Both the position numbers and the translations under genes were made by a program. Of a DNA stretch of 64,000 bases, positions 8,857-18,192 are shown piece after piece; position 1 is the stretch's first letter, and each line of letters starts with the position of its first letter. The notes beneath the pieces were generated by a model. The model was not told the origin of the DNA and ran no database searches. It saw nothing but the letters and a program-made list of their open reading frames with translations. Source of the DNA: Mycobacterium neglectum (GTDB taxonomy: Bacteria > Actinomycetota > Actinomycetes > Mycobacteriales > Mycobacteriaceae); the NCBI RefSeq assembly GCF_002591975.1, contig NZ_NVQE01000012.1, positions 62,001-126,000 of the forward strand, in the 5' to 3' direction.

Positions 8857-9597
8857 CTAGGTCGCAGCGGCGGCCGGACTTCCCTCGACTCGTCGCCGTT
8901 TGCGCTCCCACGGCCAGGTGATCAGCGCCCACACGATGAGGACGATGGTCACCTCGATGATCAGATACACCGGCCATGGACCCAGGAAGTCCAGGACAGA
9001 TGCGGTGGGCGGCTTGCCGTTGAGGTAGCCGTAGTTGGTTCCCACGATCGCGTTGAACGTGAAGGTGAAGGCCCCCCAGACGAGGGTGGCGATGATCGCG
9101 AAGCGGTAGTCGCACCAGCTCGGTCGCATCCGACGCCCCCACGTCAGGTAGATGGCCGCCCACACGACGAGCACGTGAAGCGCAAAGAAGGTGATGAACA
9201 GATGGTGGGGGAAATCCGGCGACCCCTCCGCAGCCGTGCCGACGTCCGGTGTGATCAACGCCTGTGAGCTGAGCACGAGGCACCAGTAATAGGTGAGCAC
9301 AAACGCCCAATGCCGTTGCGTCCACAACGCATAGACCGCAACGAGTTCCGCGACATCGCACAGTTGCAGCGGTATCGATGTGTCAAGCACGGGGCTGAGC
9401 AGCTTGTACGTCAACGCCACTCCGAACATCGCCAGGATGACCACCGCAAAGCCCCGACTGAAGAGGCGAGCCTGAGCTTCGGTCTGCCGGCGTCCGCCCC
9501 AAACGAGCAATGCAGCGCCGATTACGAACAACGCCAGCACGATCAGATGTGACGGCCCGTAGGCCGTGAACTCTCGTTGTGCCGCCAATAGCTCCAT
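8857..9597 (-). CDS. YwaF/TIGR02206-family integral membrane protein
   Basis: 246 residues with about seven hydrophobic segments. The conserved signatures of this family are visible: FTAYGPSHL at the start, PLQLCDVA in the third helix region and NYGYLNGKPP between later helices. The family is widespread and its role is unknown. It ends 16 bases from the convergent phoU gene. The start ATG at 9597 has GGGGACC before it. Confidence 0.8.
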   Translation of the reverse strand: MELLAAQREFTAYGPSHLIVLALFVIGAALLVWGGRRQTEAQARLFSRGFAVVILAMFGVALTYKLLSPVLDTSIPLQLCDVAELVAVYALWTQRHWAFVLTYYWCLVLSSQALITPDVGTAAEGSPDFPHHLFITFFALHVLVVWAAIYLTWGRRMRPSWCDYRFAIIATLVWGAFTFTFNAIVGTNYGYLNGKPPTASVLDFLGPWPVYLIIEVTIVLIVWALITWPWERKRRRVEGSPAAAAT

Positions 9598-9667
9598 CAG
9601 GTCCCCTATCTTCGAGAAACCCTATTGCCTCGAGCCCGCGATGGCTCGACTTGTTCGCAGATCGTGT

Positions 9668-10084
9668 CTAGTTGTCCGCCGGTTCGTATCGCAGCATCGT
9701 GACGTCATGGTCGGGATAGTCGAAGAAGACGGGTCTGACCCGCATACCGATCCGCAGGTCGGCAGGTTCGATGTTCACCATCTCGGTGGAAAAGCGTGGC
9801 CCCTCGTCCCATTCGACGATCGCCAGTAGTTGCGGCACGGCGTCGGCGAAATGCGGCCCTACGGGCCTGCGGGCGACCGTGAAGGAGTAGAGGGTGCCCA
9901 TCCCGGTGATCTCCCGCCACTCGAGATCTCCAGCCAACGTGCGCGGGGCGCGCACCCGTGGATAGAAGACCCACGCGTCCGTTGATGGCGAGTATTGGAT
10001 CCGGATGCGATGCTCCGACAATGCCTCCCAGAATGGTGCGGTGGTAGGCGTTTTCACCGGCATCGGTCGTTCGAAGGTTGTCAT
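9668..10084 (-). CDS. DUF35 OB-fold acyl-CoA-associated protein (ChsH2-C-terminal-like)
   Basis: 138 residues of the DUF35 OB-fold: FWEALSEHRIRIQYSPSTDAWVFYPRVRAPRTLAGDLEWREITGMGTLYSFTV. The four zinc-ribbon cysteines often found at the N-terminal side of this family are absent. Members pair with thiolase-like proteins and are needed for their activity, as in Ltp2 with the DUF35 part of ChsH2 (retro-aldol cleavage in steroid side-chain degradation). The gene starts at the ATG at 10084, four bases after the stop of the thiolase-like gene, so the two are almost surely co-expressed and probably form a complex. Confidence 0.82.
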   Translation of the reverse strand: MTTFERPMPVKTPTTAPFWEALSEHRIRIQYSPSTDAWVFYPRVRAPRTLAGDLEWREITGMGTLYSFTVARRPVGPHFADAVPQLLAIVEWDEGPRFSTEMVNIEPADLRIGMRVRPVFFDYPDHDVTMLRYEPADN

Positions 10085-10088
10085 GCGA

Positions 10089-11297
10089 TCAATCTCCCTC
10101 GAGGATGAGCGTCGTCTGCTCGGACAGGATTCCTCCGTTGCCGGAGACGAACGCCCGATGGCAGTCGGAGACCTGGGACTGACCCGCTCGCCCCATGATC
10201 TGTCTGGTGGCATCGCACACGTGGTGCATGCCACCTGCCAGGCCGGCCTGACCGAAACCGAGTTGACCGCCTGCGGTGTTGAGTGGGAAGTCGCCGCGGA
10301 ACGTCAGGTCATGGTCGGCGACGAATGACATGCCCTTGCCCTTTTCGCAGAACCCGGCGTCCTCCAGGCTCAGCAACACGGTGATGGTGTAGCAGTCGTA
10401 GATCGACACCATGTCCATGTCGGCGCGCTGCAGATTGGTCATACCGAAGGCGGTGTCGGCGGCCTTGGTGATCGGCGTCTGCAGGAGATCCTGTGCGTAC
10501 GTGGGGGTTTTGAACGGCACGTGTTCGCCGAATCCCTTGATCCACACGGGCCGGTTGCGTGCCCGCTTGGCAATGTCGGCGTTGGCCACCACGACGGCGG
10601 CCCCTCCCACACAGGGCATGACGATCTCGAGCATGTGCAGTGGGTCGGCGATCACCGGGCTGGCCAACACATCCTCGACGGTCAGCGGCTTGTCCTTCCA
10701 GATGGCGCCTTCGGTGTGATTGGCATTGAACCGCTGATCCACCACGATCTTGGCCATGGCGCGTTCGTCGTAGCCGTAGACCGCGCCGTAGCGTTGTGCC
10801 ACCTGTCCGTAGGGACCGTTCTGGCCGAGGTTGCCGTAGGGGATCTCGAATTCGGCCTGGGGCGAACCGTATTGGTTGCTCGACGAGCCGAAGAACACAG
10901 CGTCAACAAGTGGTTTGGGCTTCTTCTCCGACATCGGGGTGATGTAGCGGGACGGCAGCGTGCAGAGAACGACGTCACAGAGTCCGAGCTCGATGGCCGC
11001 GGCGGCGCGCCACACCATTCCTGCCGCGCTGGCGCCCCCCAGGTCGACGAGTTCGGCGAAGTTCGCGTCAACGCCGAGGTATTCGGCCACGGTTGACGGT
11101 ACGAAGATCTCCGACTCCCCCAGATGTGAGGTGACGATCCCGTCCACCCACTCCGCGGGCACCCCCGCATCGTCGAGGGCGGCGGCGGACAGCTCGGCCC
11201 ACTGTTCGATGGTGAAGGGTGCAGGCGTCGCCTTGTTCATCCGTTCCGGCGGCAGCTCGACGTAGCCGACGATCGCCGCTTCTCCACGTAAACCCAT
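10089..11297 (-). CDS. Thiolase-fold lipid-transfer protein/retro-aldolase (Ltp2-like), no nucleophilic Cys
   Basis: 402 residues of the SCP-x/Ltp thiolase superfamily, with GMVWRAAAAIE, MPCVGGAAVVV, YDCYTITVLL, NTAGGQLGFGQAGLAGGMHHV and HRAFVSGNGG in order. The position of the acylated cysteine in true thiolases reads GGASAAG (about residues 87-93), so thiolysis is unlikely. Ltp2-type proteins also lack that cysteine and act as aldolases with a DUF35 partner, and a DUF35 gene follows immediately. I infer a C-C cleaving aldolase acting on a beta-hydroxyacyl-CoA, possibly of a steroid or terpenoid side chain. Confidence 0.82.
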   Translation of the reverse strand: MGLRGEAAIVGYVELPPERMNKATPAPFTIEQWAELSAAALDDAGVPAEWVDGIVTSHLGESEIFVPSTVAEYLGVDANFAELVDLGGASAAGMVWRAAAAIELGLCDVVLCTLPSRYITPMSEKKPKPLVDAVFFGSSSNQYGSPQAEFEIPYGNLGQNGPYGQVAQRYGAVYGYDERAMAKIVVDQRFNANHTEGAIWKDKPLTVEDVLASPVIADPLHMLEIVMPCVGGAAVVVANADIAKRARNRPVWIKGFGEHVPFKTPTYAQDLLQTPITKAADTAFGMTNLQRADMDMVSIYDCYTITVLLSLEDAGFCEKGKGMSFVADHDLTFRGDFPLNTAGGQLGFGQAGLAGGMHHVCDATRQIMGRAGQSQVSDCHRAFVSGNGGILSEQTTLILEGD

Positions 11298-11325
11298 GTT
11301 GATCCCTAATTCTCGCTGCGCTCGG

Positions 11326-13554
11326 TCACTTCCGGGGCAGGCCCATGATCATCTGCGCAATGATGTTGAGCTGGATTTGGCGGGTGCCGCCACCAATCAA
11401 TTCGGCCGGTAGCCGCAGGTACGGCGCGACGACTTCAGGCTCCGACCGTTCGACCATCGCGAGCGGCCCCGCCAACTCCAACGTGGCCTTGAACGTGCGG
11501 CGCAACATGATGCTGGTGGCCACCTTGGCGATGCTGGAGGCGGGCCCTGCGCTCTGTCCGTCGAGCAGCCGGATCGTCTCGCGCACACCGAGCGCCTTGA
11601 TGGCATTGGTGTACGCATCCAGTTCTCCCAGCGCGCCTACGACGGCATCCTGATCCGGGCCGGTCTTTGCGGCGAGAGTCCGCAGGGCGCCGGCGCGGTC
11701 GATGTTCACGTAGGCGCCGATCGCGACCCGCTCCTGGGCCATCGTCGCGATCGCCAGACTCCACCCGTCTGTCGGTCCCCCGAGCAGCATCTCGTCGGGT
11801 ACGAAAACATCGGCGAGGAACACCTCGTTGAAGTGCGGGTCCCGGTCCGCCGTCTTGATCGGCTGGATCTCCACGCCCTCGGCGCGCATGTCGATGATGA
11901 AGTAGCCGATGCCCTTGTGCTTCGGGGCGTCTGGGTCCGTCCTGGCCAGCAATGCACCGTAGTCGGCGTATTGCGCCGACGACGTCCAGATCTTGTGGCC
12001 GTTGATTCGCCACCCGCCGTCGACTTTCACCGCACGCGTGCTCAACGCCGCGAGATCGGATCCGGCGCCGGGTTCACTGAAGAGCTGACACCAGAGCAAC
12101 TCGCCGCGTTGCGTCGGCGGAATCAGTTGCTGTTGAAGACCTTCCGATCCCGAGCTGATGAGCGACGGCAGTATCCACTCGGCGATGTTGAGGGAGGGCC
12201 GCACCAGGTCGGGCCGTTTGGCGAATTCATCGTCGATGATCAGCTGCTGCAGCGGCGTCGCATCCACGCCCCAGGGTCGCGGCCAATGCGGCGCCATCAG
12301 TCCGGCGTCGGCGATCAGCGAGCGCTGAGGCCCGCTGGCCAGGTGGTCGTAGTCCCCTAGCGGGCTCGGTTTGTCATTGTCCAGTTCCAGCGCCCGGTCC
12401 AGCAATACGGCAATCTGGGCGCGAAAGTCCGCTTCTGCCTCACCGAGTTTCACCGTCATGTCGCGAACGTGTGTCCGGCTCAGCTCGCCAAGGCGTCGAG
12501 ACCAACCGGTGATCGGCCCCATCGATGCGGCCAGGCTGGTTGCGCGCCGCCAATACAGATGCACATCGTGTTCCCAGGTGAACCCGATGGCGCCGAACAT
12601 CGTCAGCGCATCGAGCAGCAATTCGGGAGCCGGGGCGACGGCCATGACGGCGGCGGCCGCGGCGGCCAGTTGGCGCTGTTCTGGTGCTTCGTCGACGGCG
12701 CGCACCGCGTCCCACGCTGCGGCTGTGGCCAGTTCACTGTTGACGAGCAGCATCGCCGCTTCGTGCTGAAGCGCCTGGAAGGTGCCGATGGGCTTGCCGA
12801 ACTGCTCCCGCGTGCGCAGGTGTGCGGTCACCGCATCGACGGCCCAACGCAGCGTTCCAGCAGAAGCACATGCCGATAGCGCGACGGCGATGTCGGCTGC
12901 GGCATCGTCGTCGATACCGTTGAGCACCAGCGCTTCCGGTACGTCATGACCATCGAGGTGCAAGACTCCGACGTCGATGGTGAGGTCGGTGCCATCACGG
13001 GCCTCGATCGAAGCGACGGCCGGATCGACGACGAACCACAACGTCTCGCCATCGTCGCGTTTCGCTGCCGCCAGAATCACACCGGCCGAGCGCACCCCCA
13101 GAACGTCGCCCGACGATCCAGTGACCCGCCATCCACCGTCGGCGGCGGTCGCGCTCAGGTTGCCGGTCTCCGGCAGCACGACGGTGGCCGTACCCCCGGC
13201 GGCGAGATCGCTCAGCAGCATGTCGGCAGCCGGCACATTGTTGCCCACCGAGAGCACAACCGCACCGGTGATCACGGTCGGCAGCAGCGGCCCGGGAAGC
13301 AGAGCGGTGGAGGCAGCCTCTATGACGCAGGCCGCGTCGGCCAGCGAACCGCCCTGTCCGCCAACGGAGTCGGGCAGGTGCACCGCGTGAAAGCCCTGTG
13401 CGACAAGGTCATCCCACCATTTGGGCAGCGTTCCGTCGGCGAGCGCGTCGAATGAGCCGCGCGTCTGGTCGACAGCAGCGTGCCGAGCGGCGAAGCGGCC
13501 GACCGCGTCTTCCAATTGAAGCTGCTCCGGGGTGAGCCCGATGGGCACCGTCAC
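11326..13554 (-). CDS. Double-length acyl-CoA dehydrogenase (fused FadE)
   Basis: 742 residues, about twice a normal acyl-CoA dehydrogenase. Residues 1-375 form a divergent dehydrogenase unit (AFAARHAA-like head; [22 protein letters not shown]). Residues 395-742 form a second, better conserved unit with [21 protein letters not shown] and [21 protein letters not shown], the flavin-binding segments. Steroid degraders use two-subunit FadE pairs; a fusion could replace such a heterodimer. I chose the GTG at 13554 because the family N-terminus ([15 protein letters not shown]) begins there; the longer open frame runs into the regulator's operator. It is first in a minus-strand operon with the thiolase-like and DUF35 genes. 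Confidence 0.85.
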   Translation of the reverse strand: MTVPIGLTPEQLQLEDAVGRFAARHAAVDQTRGSFDALADGTLPKWWDDLVAQGFHAVHLPDSVGGQGGSLADAACVIEAASTALLPGPLLPTVITGAVVLSVGNNVPAADMLLSDLAAGGTATVVLPETGNLSATAADGGWRVTGSSGDVLGVRSAGVILAAAKRDDGETLWFVVDPAVASIEARDGTDLTIDVGVLHLDGHDVPEALVLNGIDDDAAADIAVALSACASAGTLRWAVDAVTAHLRTREQFGKPIGTFQALQHEAAMLLVNSELATAAAWDAVRAVDEAPEQRQLAAAAAAVMAVAPAPELLLDALTMFGAIGFTWEHDVHLYWRRATSLAASMGPITGWSRRLGELSRTHVRDMTVKLGEAEADFRAQIAVLLDRALELDNDKPSPLGDYDHLASGPQRSLIADAGLMAPHWPRPWGVDATPLQQLIIDDEFAKRPDLVRPSLNIAEWILPSLISSGSEGLQQQLIPPTQRGELLWCQLFSEPGAGSDLAALSTRAVKVDGGWRINGHKIWTSSAQYADYGALLARTDPDAPKHKGIGYFIIDMRAEGVEIQPIKTADRDPHFNEVFLADVFVPDEMLLGGPTDGWSLAIATMAQERVAIGAYVNIDRAGALRTLAAKTGPDQDAVVGALGELDAYTNAIKALGVRETIRLLDGQSAGPASSIAKVATSIMLRRTFKATLELAGPLAMVERSEPEVVAPYLRLPAELIGGGTRQIQLNIIAQMIMGLPRK

Positions 13555-13571
13555 GCCGCCTTTCGTCTCAA

Positions 13572-13595
13572 ACAAGACGGACCGTCTCGTCTTGT
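13572..13595. promoter_or_regulatory. Palindromic TetR operator between fadE and tetR
   Basis: A perfect 6-1-6 palindrome AGACGG-A-CCGTCT (13575-13587) sits inside a wider pair ACAAGAC (13572-13578) and GTCTTGT (13589-13595). It lies in the 80-base divergent gap, so the TetR protein probably binds here and controls both directions. Confidence 0.7.
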
Positions 13596-13634
13596 GGCAG
13601 ACTACGTGTTGTCCGACGCACCGGCAAACTGAGG

Positions 13635-14216
13635 ATGCGCCACATGGTCCGCCCCGCCACGGCTCCACGCCGCCGCAGCGAGAAGTCACGCGTGGCCATC
13701 GTCACCGCAACACACGAGTTGCTGCACGAGCGGGGGTTCGACGGAACGAGTATCGAGGCTGTGGCCGCCCGCGCAGGGGTCGGCAAGCAGACCATCTACC
13801 GCTGGTGGCCAAGCCGCCCTGCCCTGGTTGCCGACGTTCTGCTCGCCGATGCGGACAAGATCATTGCGCCGGTGACGCACACCGAGGATCTCGTGGGCGA
13901 TCTCGTCCGCTGGGCGGGCAATCTCGCTGCGACCCTGACCACCGAACGAGGTTCGGCAATGCTGCGCATCCTCACTGTCGCCTGCATGGAGCACGAGGAC
14001 ACGGCGACCAGGTTGCGGGCGGGGTTCAGTGCACCACTGCTGGAGAGTGTTCGGGCGCGCTTGCTCGCGGGCGGCGTCGACGAAGCCACCGCCGCCTCGG
14101 CTGCCGACGCGATCGTCGGGGCGGTCGTCTACCCGATCCTGTCCGAACGTCGCGCCTACGGTCGAAAGCGGGCTGAGTCCACCACCCGACTCATCATCGC
14201 AGGTCTACAGACCTAA
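13635..14216 (+). CDS. TetR-family repressor
   Basis: 193 residues. The N-terminal helix-turn-helix reads [27 protein letters not shown] (about 36-62), followed by an all-helical ligand domain. It is divergent from the fadE-thiolase-DUF35 operon across a palindromic operator, so it probably senses an acyl-CoA or steroid-like intermediate of that pathway. The start may be the ATG at 13635 or at 13644. Confidence 0.88.
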   Translation: MRHMVRPATAPRRRSEKSRVAIVTATHELLHERGFDGTSIEAVAARAGVGKQTIYRWWPSRPALVADVLLADADKIIAPVTHTEDLVGDLVRWAGNLAATLTTERGSAMLRILTVACMEHEDTATRLRAGFSAPLLESVRARLLAGGVDEATAASAADAIVGAVVYPILSERRAYGRKRAESTTRLIIAGLQT

Positions 14217-14323
14217 CGGTTCACGCTCGCTTTGGTCACGAACGATGGCCGAGGATCCTCATCACGCGGCGACAGTGATTGGATCGGCTGAGCCGCCGAT
14301 GTTGACGACGGCCCGGAGGTCAT

Positions 14324-14623
14324 ATGGGGTCGCTGGGAACAACTCAGTTCATCTTCGTGCTTGTGGTGGTCGCGTGCGCTGCTGCGCTGTGCGGCGTCGC
14401 CGGCTCGGTGCTCGTGCGGCGAAAGCGGCACCGCACCCGGCGCTCCTTCATGGTTGGGTTCTTGTTTGGTTTCACCGCGGGAGTCGTTGTCCGGCGAAGG
14501 TGGCGGGAGGTCGGTCGGCTGGCCGTCCGCGTACTCAACTCGGCGACAGCGCCTAGTCGACTGGACCGGTCGTCGCAGAAACCTCGCCGACTTCCGATGG
14601 CGCTGCTGCCCGTTCGGCGTTAA
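14324..14623 (+). CDS. Small membrane protein, unknown
   Basis: 99 residues, unrecognised. One clear transmembrane helix lies at about 8-30 (FIFVLVVVACAAALCGVAGSVLV), then a basic stretch RRKRHRTRRS, then a second shorter hydrophobic segment FMVGFLFGFTAGVVV. The C-terminal third is basic and overlaps the convergent hydrolase gene by 71 bases, so that part may not be conserved. The hydrophobic pattern and the acceptable start support a real gene, but no relatives are recalled. Confidence 0.5.
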   Translation: MGSLGTTQFIFVLVVVACAAALCGVAGSVLVRRKRHRTRRSFMVGFLFGFTAGVVVRRRWREVGRLAVRVLNSATAPSRLDRSSQKPRRLPMALLPVRR

Positions 14624-15521
14624 CGCCGCCGATGAATTCGAGGCCGGCGTTGATCGCCCTGCGGTGACGCAGGATGCGGTAGTGCGCCAATCGTCCCAGC
14701 CCTCGGGTGGTCACCAAACTCGCCCCTGGCCACAGGTCGAGGATCCGTTGGCTCATTTCATAAGGACTGTCGGGGTCGTCGGGGTCGTGCACGATCAGCA
14801 GCGGCGGCGGATCGTCGAGGGTAACGGCCACGGCCGCGATGTCGGTGTCATACAGCGGCATCTTCAGGCGCCGGTCGAGGCGGTTGACCAGGCCACGGCG
14901 AATACGCGGCCCGAAACCGTGGCGATCCGCGAAAACGTCCAGATACCAAGAGAAGTCCCCCATCGGCGCCAAGAACACCAGGCGGTCGACCTCCGCACCC
15001 CGCGATACCGCGAGGGCGGCGGCCTTGGCGCCAAGCGAATGTGCCACGATCGCGTGCGCCGGACCGTGCGTGCGCACGAAGGCTCTTACGGCTTCGGCGC
15101 ATTCGACGATCGTCGTGCGCCCCGGCGCAAGATCCCCCGGCTCGGAGTCGTTGTGGCTGGGCAGGTCGACGGCGATGACGCGGTGGCCGGCCTCGACAAG
15201 TGGTTTGACGAAGACTCCCAGGTGCGCGCGGCAACCGCCCCATCCGTGCACCAGATACACCGTCGGCCCCCGGCCCCACGATTCCCCCGCGATCCGATGT
15301 CCGGACCAGACCGCCTCCACCGGCTCGCCCGGCGGGACGCCAGGAGGCATGCGCAAGCTCATCTCCACAGCGGGCGGGGTACACCAGAGCTCAATGGCCC
15401 ACCTCGACCCGATAGCGGGCGCGAATCGCTCGAGCAACCCGAGCGCCAGGCGCACCTTCTGCTCGATTGGCGGCTCGACGCCAGAGCCCGCCTCGGGCAG
15501 TCCGGATTCCCCGGCCATCAT
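14553..15521 (-). CDS. Alpha/beta hydrolase
   Basis: 322 residues. An N-terminal helical extension of about 75 residues precedes the core. Core motifs are VHGWGG (oxyanion region, 91-96) and AHSLGAK with Ser162. HDPDDPDSPY gives the probable acid residue. The usual final histidine is not obvious; RLAHYRIL near the end may supply it. Probably a serine esterase. It is divergent from the RsbQ-like gene. Confidence 0.75.
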   Translation of the reverse strand: MMAGESGLPEAGSGVEPPIEQKVRLALGLLERFAPAIGSRWAIELWCTPPAVEMSLRMPPGVPPGEPVEAVWSGHRIAGESWGRGPTVYLVHGWGGCRAHLGVFVKPLVEAGHRVIAVDLPSHNDSEPGDLAPGRTTIVECAEAVRAFVRTHGPAHAIVAHSLGAKAAALAVSRGAEVDRLVFLAPMGDFSWYLDVFADRHGFGPRIRRGLVNRLDRRLKMPLYDTDIAAVAVTLDDPPPLLIVHDPDDPDSPYEMSQRILDLWPGASLVTTRGLGRLAHYRILRHRRAINAGLEFIGGVNAERAAAPSEVGEVSATTGPVD

Positions 15522-15603
15522 CAGTTCCCCTCTACAACGTGGGCATATCTTACTCGCGGGTAATGTCCCGTGCGGAGATGGGCTCGCGGGCTAACCTTGC
15601 CTG

Positions 15604-16404
15604 GTGGATGTTTCCGCCAAGCACAACATCAATGTCCTGGGAGTCGAAGACGGCCCGACGCTGATGTTGGTGCATGGGTTCGGATGCGATCAGAACCTGT
15701 GGCGTCTCGTCGTCAATCAGTTGGAGTCGGAGTTCCGTCTCATCCTCATCGACCTTGTCGGGTCGGGATTGTCAGACCCAGCAGCATGGGATGCGACGAA
15801 GTATTCCTCGTTGTCGGGCTACGCGGCCGACATCCTCGACATCGTCAACAAGCTTGATCTGCGTGATGTCGTATACGTCGGGCACTCGGTGTCGGCAATG
15901 ATCGGCGCACTCGCCACGATCACCGATCCATCCCGATTCGCCAAGCTGGTTCTGCTGACTCCCTCCCCCCGCTACATCGACGACGGCGATTACCGCGGCG
16001 GCTTCTCGAAAGCCGATATCGACGAACTCCTCGAATCCCTTGAGCAGAACTACCTGGGTTGGTCGCGCGCTTTGGCGCCGGTCATCATGGGCAACCCGGA
16101 CCGGCCCGAACTAGCAGACGAGTTGGGCGACACCTTCTGCAAGGCTGACCCGGAACACGCCCGGGTTTTCGCCGGCACCACGTTCCTGTCCGACAACCGC
16201 GCCGACCTGGCACAGATACCGCCGCCGACGCTGATCATCGAATGCGCCCAGGATGCGATCGCGCCGCGTGAGGTGGGTGCCTACGTCCACGGCCAGATTC
16301 CCCACAGCCAACTCGTCACCCTGGCCGCAACCGGACACTGCCCGCACCTCAGCGCCCCAGAGGCCACCGCATCGGCGATCGCCGGGTTCGCGCGGTCGAC
16401 ATGA
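15604..16404 (+). CDS. RsbQ-like alpha/beta hydrolase (KAI2/D14 family)
   Basis: 266 residues. The start SAKHNINVLGVEDGPTLMLVHGFGCDQNLWR is characteristic of RsbQ and plant KAI2/D14 proteins. Catalytic residues are Ser95 in YVGHSVSAM, an Asp in CAQDAIAP and a His in TGHCPHLSAP. In Bacillus, RsbQ is required by the phosphatase RsbP, which frees sigma-B on energy stress. The next gene is exactly such a PAS-phosphatase and overlaps it by four bases, so the pairing is conserved. I infer that the hydrolase makes or senses a small ligand for the PAS domain. The start is the GTG at 15604. Confidence 0.88.
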   Translation: MDVSAKHNINVLGVEDGPTLMLVHGFGCDQNLWRLVVNQLESEFRLILIDLVGSGLSDPAAWDATKYSSLSGYAADILDIVNKLDLRDVVYVGHSVSAMIGALATITDPSRFAKLVLLTPSPRYIDDGDYRGGFSKADIDELLESLEQNYLGWSRALAPVIMGNPDRPELADELGDTFCKADPEHARVFAGTTFLSDNRADLAQIPPPTLIIECAQDAIAPREVGAYVHGQIPHSQLVTLAATGHCPHLSAPEATASAIAGFARST

Positions 16405-17561
16405 TCGACTACAGCGCTACGGACTTCTGGGAAGAGGCTCCGAGTGGACTGTTGATCACCCACCCCGACAGCCGCATACTCCGCGTCAACGCCACCGCGA
16501 CGCGATGGCTTGGCTATGAGGCAGATGCACTGTGCGGCATGATGTTCACCGATCTGCTGACCGCCGGTGGACGCATCCTCTACGAAACACACTTCGGGCC
16601 GCTGCTTCAGGTGGGCGGTGATCTCAACGGCGTCACCGTGGACATCGTCGGTGCTGATGGAACTCGAAAGCCGATGTTCCTCACTGCGAACGTCAAAATG
16701 AACGCAGCACAGAAGCCGGAGCTGCTTCGGATCAGCGTGGTGGATGCCGCTGATCGGCGTGCCTATGAAGTCGAACTGCTGGAGGCGCGCCGGCTGGCGG
16801 TGAAGGAACAAGGACGTGTCCGGGAGTTCGCCGACACATTGCGACGCGCGCTGCTCCCACCGGTGCTGTCGCCTCCGACGGGTCTCGAGGCCGCCGACTA
16901 CTACCACACGGCTTCAAACGACGATGTGGGTGGCGACTTCTATGACCTCTTCCCGCTGTCTCGGGCGACATGGGGGTTCTTCCTTGGCGACGTCTCGGGC
17001 AAAGGCGTCGAAGCCGCGGTAGTGACCGGATTGACCAGGTACACGTTGCGCGCCGCGGCGGTCTTCGACGACGACCCGGTTCAAGTGCTGCACAACCTCA
17101 ACACTGTCCTCAGCCAAGAGCTCGGCGGCGAACTCAACCGGTTCTGCACCGTGATCTACGGGAAACTGACCCGCTGCGACAACGGTTTTGACGTCCACCT
17201 GGCCAGCGGCGGCCACCCGCCACCACTGCTGCTCAATGCCGACGGCAGCGCTTACTACGCCGACACCATCGGCGGCCAAGCGGTCGGCATGACGGGTGAA
17301 CCGCACTTTGTCGCCAACCGGTTCGTGCTCGCCCCAGGCGACACACTCGTTCTGTACACCGATGGCCTCACCGAGGCCAGTACCGGGATCGGCCGCGAAC
17401 GCTACGACGACGAGGGCGCCCTGCTCCGCTTCGTGAAGGCGCACTCCCCGGCTGCCCCATCGACCATCGTCGGCGCGTTTGCCGGCCTACTCGAAGGCCT
17501 TGGTTCTGGAGTCGAGGATGACACAGCGGTGTTGGCGTTGGGCGTTCCCGAGGGCAGGTGA
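16401..17561 (+). CDS. RsbP-like PAS-PP2C serine phosphatase
   Basis: 386 residues. A PAS domain spans about 8-112, a coiled linker 118-150 (YEVELLEARRLAVKEQGRVREFADTLRRALLP), and a SpoIIE/PP2C phosphatase 155-383. Metal-binding motifs GGDFYD (177-182) and GDVSGKG (196-202) are intact, and EDDTAVL near the end gives the last Asp. Such enzymes dephosphorylate an anti-anti-sigma protein and thereby release a SigF/SigB-type sigma factor. The ATGA overlap with the RsbQ-like gene indicates translational coupling. No anti-sigma or antagonist gene lies in the window. Confidence 0.88.
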   Translation: MIDYSATDFWEEAPSGLLITHPDSRILRVNATATRWLGYEADALCGMMFTDLLTAGGRILYETHFGPLLQVGGDLNGVTVDIVGADGTRKPMFLTANVKMNAAQKPELLRISVVDAADRRAYEVELLEARRLAVKEQGRVREFADTLRRALLPPVLSPPTGLEAADYYHTASNDDVGGDFYDLFPLSRATWGFFLGDVSGKGVEAAVVTGLTRYTLRAAAVFDDDPVQVLHNLNTVLSQELGGELNRFCTVIYGKLTRCDNGFDVHLASGGHPPPLLLNADGSAYYADTIGGQAVGMTGEPHFVANRFVLAPGDTLVLYTDGLTEASTGIGRERYDDEGALLRFVKAHSPAAPSTIVGAFAGLLEGLGSGVEDDTAVLALGVPEGR

Positions 17562-17953
17562 CGATATCGGCGGATATCGCCGCGTTCGTTATTGCGTTGG
17601 GCCCATGGGTATAGCTGCAGGAGTGACGGCAGTTGACGGTTGTTTCTGGAGTCGTCACGAGGCGGATGTCAGGGTGCAACCCTGACGTTGAGAAAACAGC
17701 GCAGCCTGGGATTCGCCGCTACTGGCCATACTTTTTCGACGCCGTTCCGGCTCAGGTGACACGGACCCTGGCGTGACCAGTGTTTCGGCTGTTCATCAAG
17801 GGGTATACGAACCGCGCAGGAGCCCGACCCGCATCCATCAGTCTGATATTGCGGGTCACTTCGGGAATACCGCGGGATCACTGCGCCAGCGGTATCCGGA
17901 GCAACGAGGGCTCGACTTCGAGTCACGATAGTCCAAATTGAAGGGAACACATC
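17562..17953 (+). other. 392-base gap: hairpin, SigF-type promoters and csbD leader
   Basis: No gene is supported here. The sequence holds a perfect 7-bp hairpin CGATATC/GATATCG at 17562-17579, a weaker SigF-like pair (GTTA at 17588, GGGTAT at 17607-17612, 15-base spacer) and a strong SigF-type promoter at 17782-17806. From that promoter the csbD leader would be about 140 bases long. Confidence 0.6.
17782..17806 (+). promoter_or_regulatory. SigF-type promoter of csbD
   Basis: GTTT (17782-17785) and GGGTAT (17801-17806) are 15 bases apart, matching the sigma-F consensus. The next gene downstream encodes a CsbD-family stress protein, a typical general-stress target. Confidence 0.75.
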
Positions 17954-18127
17954 ATGGGTGCCGGCGATAAAGCAAGCAACAAGATCGACGATGCAGGCGG
18001 CAAGGCCAAAGAGGCTTTGGGCAAGGTGACCGGAGACAAGAGCACTGAGAACGAGGGCAAGGTCGACCAGGCGAAGTCCAGCCTCAAGGACGCGGGCGAG
18101 AAGATCAAGGACGCGTTCAAGAAGTAG
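17954..18127 (+). CDS. CsbD-family stress protein
   Basis: 57 residues, hydrophilic and helical: MGAGDKASNKIDDAGGKAKE then KVTGDKSTENEGKVDQAKSS. The repeated GKxKE.GKxTGD pattern is diagnostic of CsbD. In Bacillus csbD is sigma-B dependent; here a SigF-type promoter precedes the gene and a terminator follows, so it is a one-gene stress unit. The molecular function of the family is unknown. Confidence 0.88.
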   Translation: MGAGDKASNKIDDAGGKAKEALGKVTGDKSTENEGKVDQAKSSLKDAGEKIKDAFKK

Positions 18128-18140
18128 CCGAAGTTTGAAT

Positions 18141-18171
18141 CGGCCCGCCATCCGTGATGGGTGGCGGGCCG
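18141..18171 (+). terminator. Terminator after csbD
   Basis: CGGCCCGCCA (18141-18150) pairs with TGGCGGGCCG (18162-18171). The tail ATTGCTATTT is only moderately T-rich. Confidence 0.7.
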
Positions 18172-18192
18172 ATTGCTATTTCAATGATCAGG

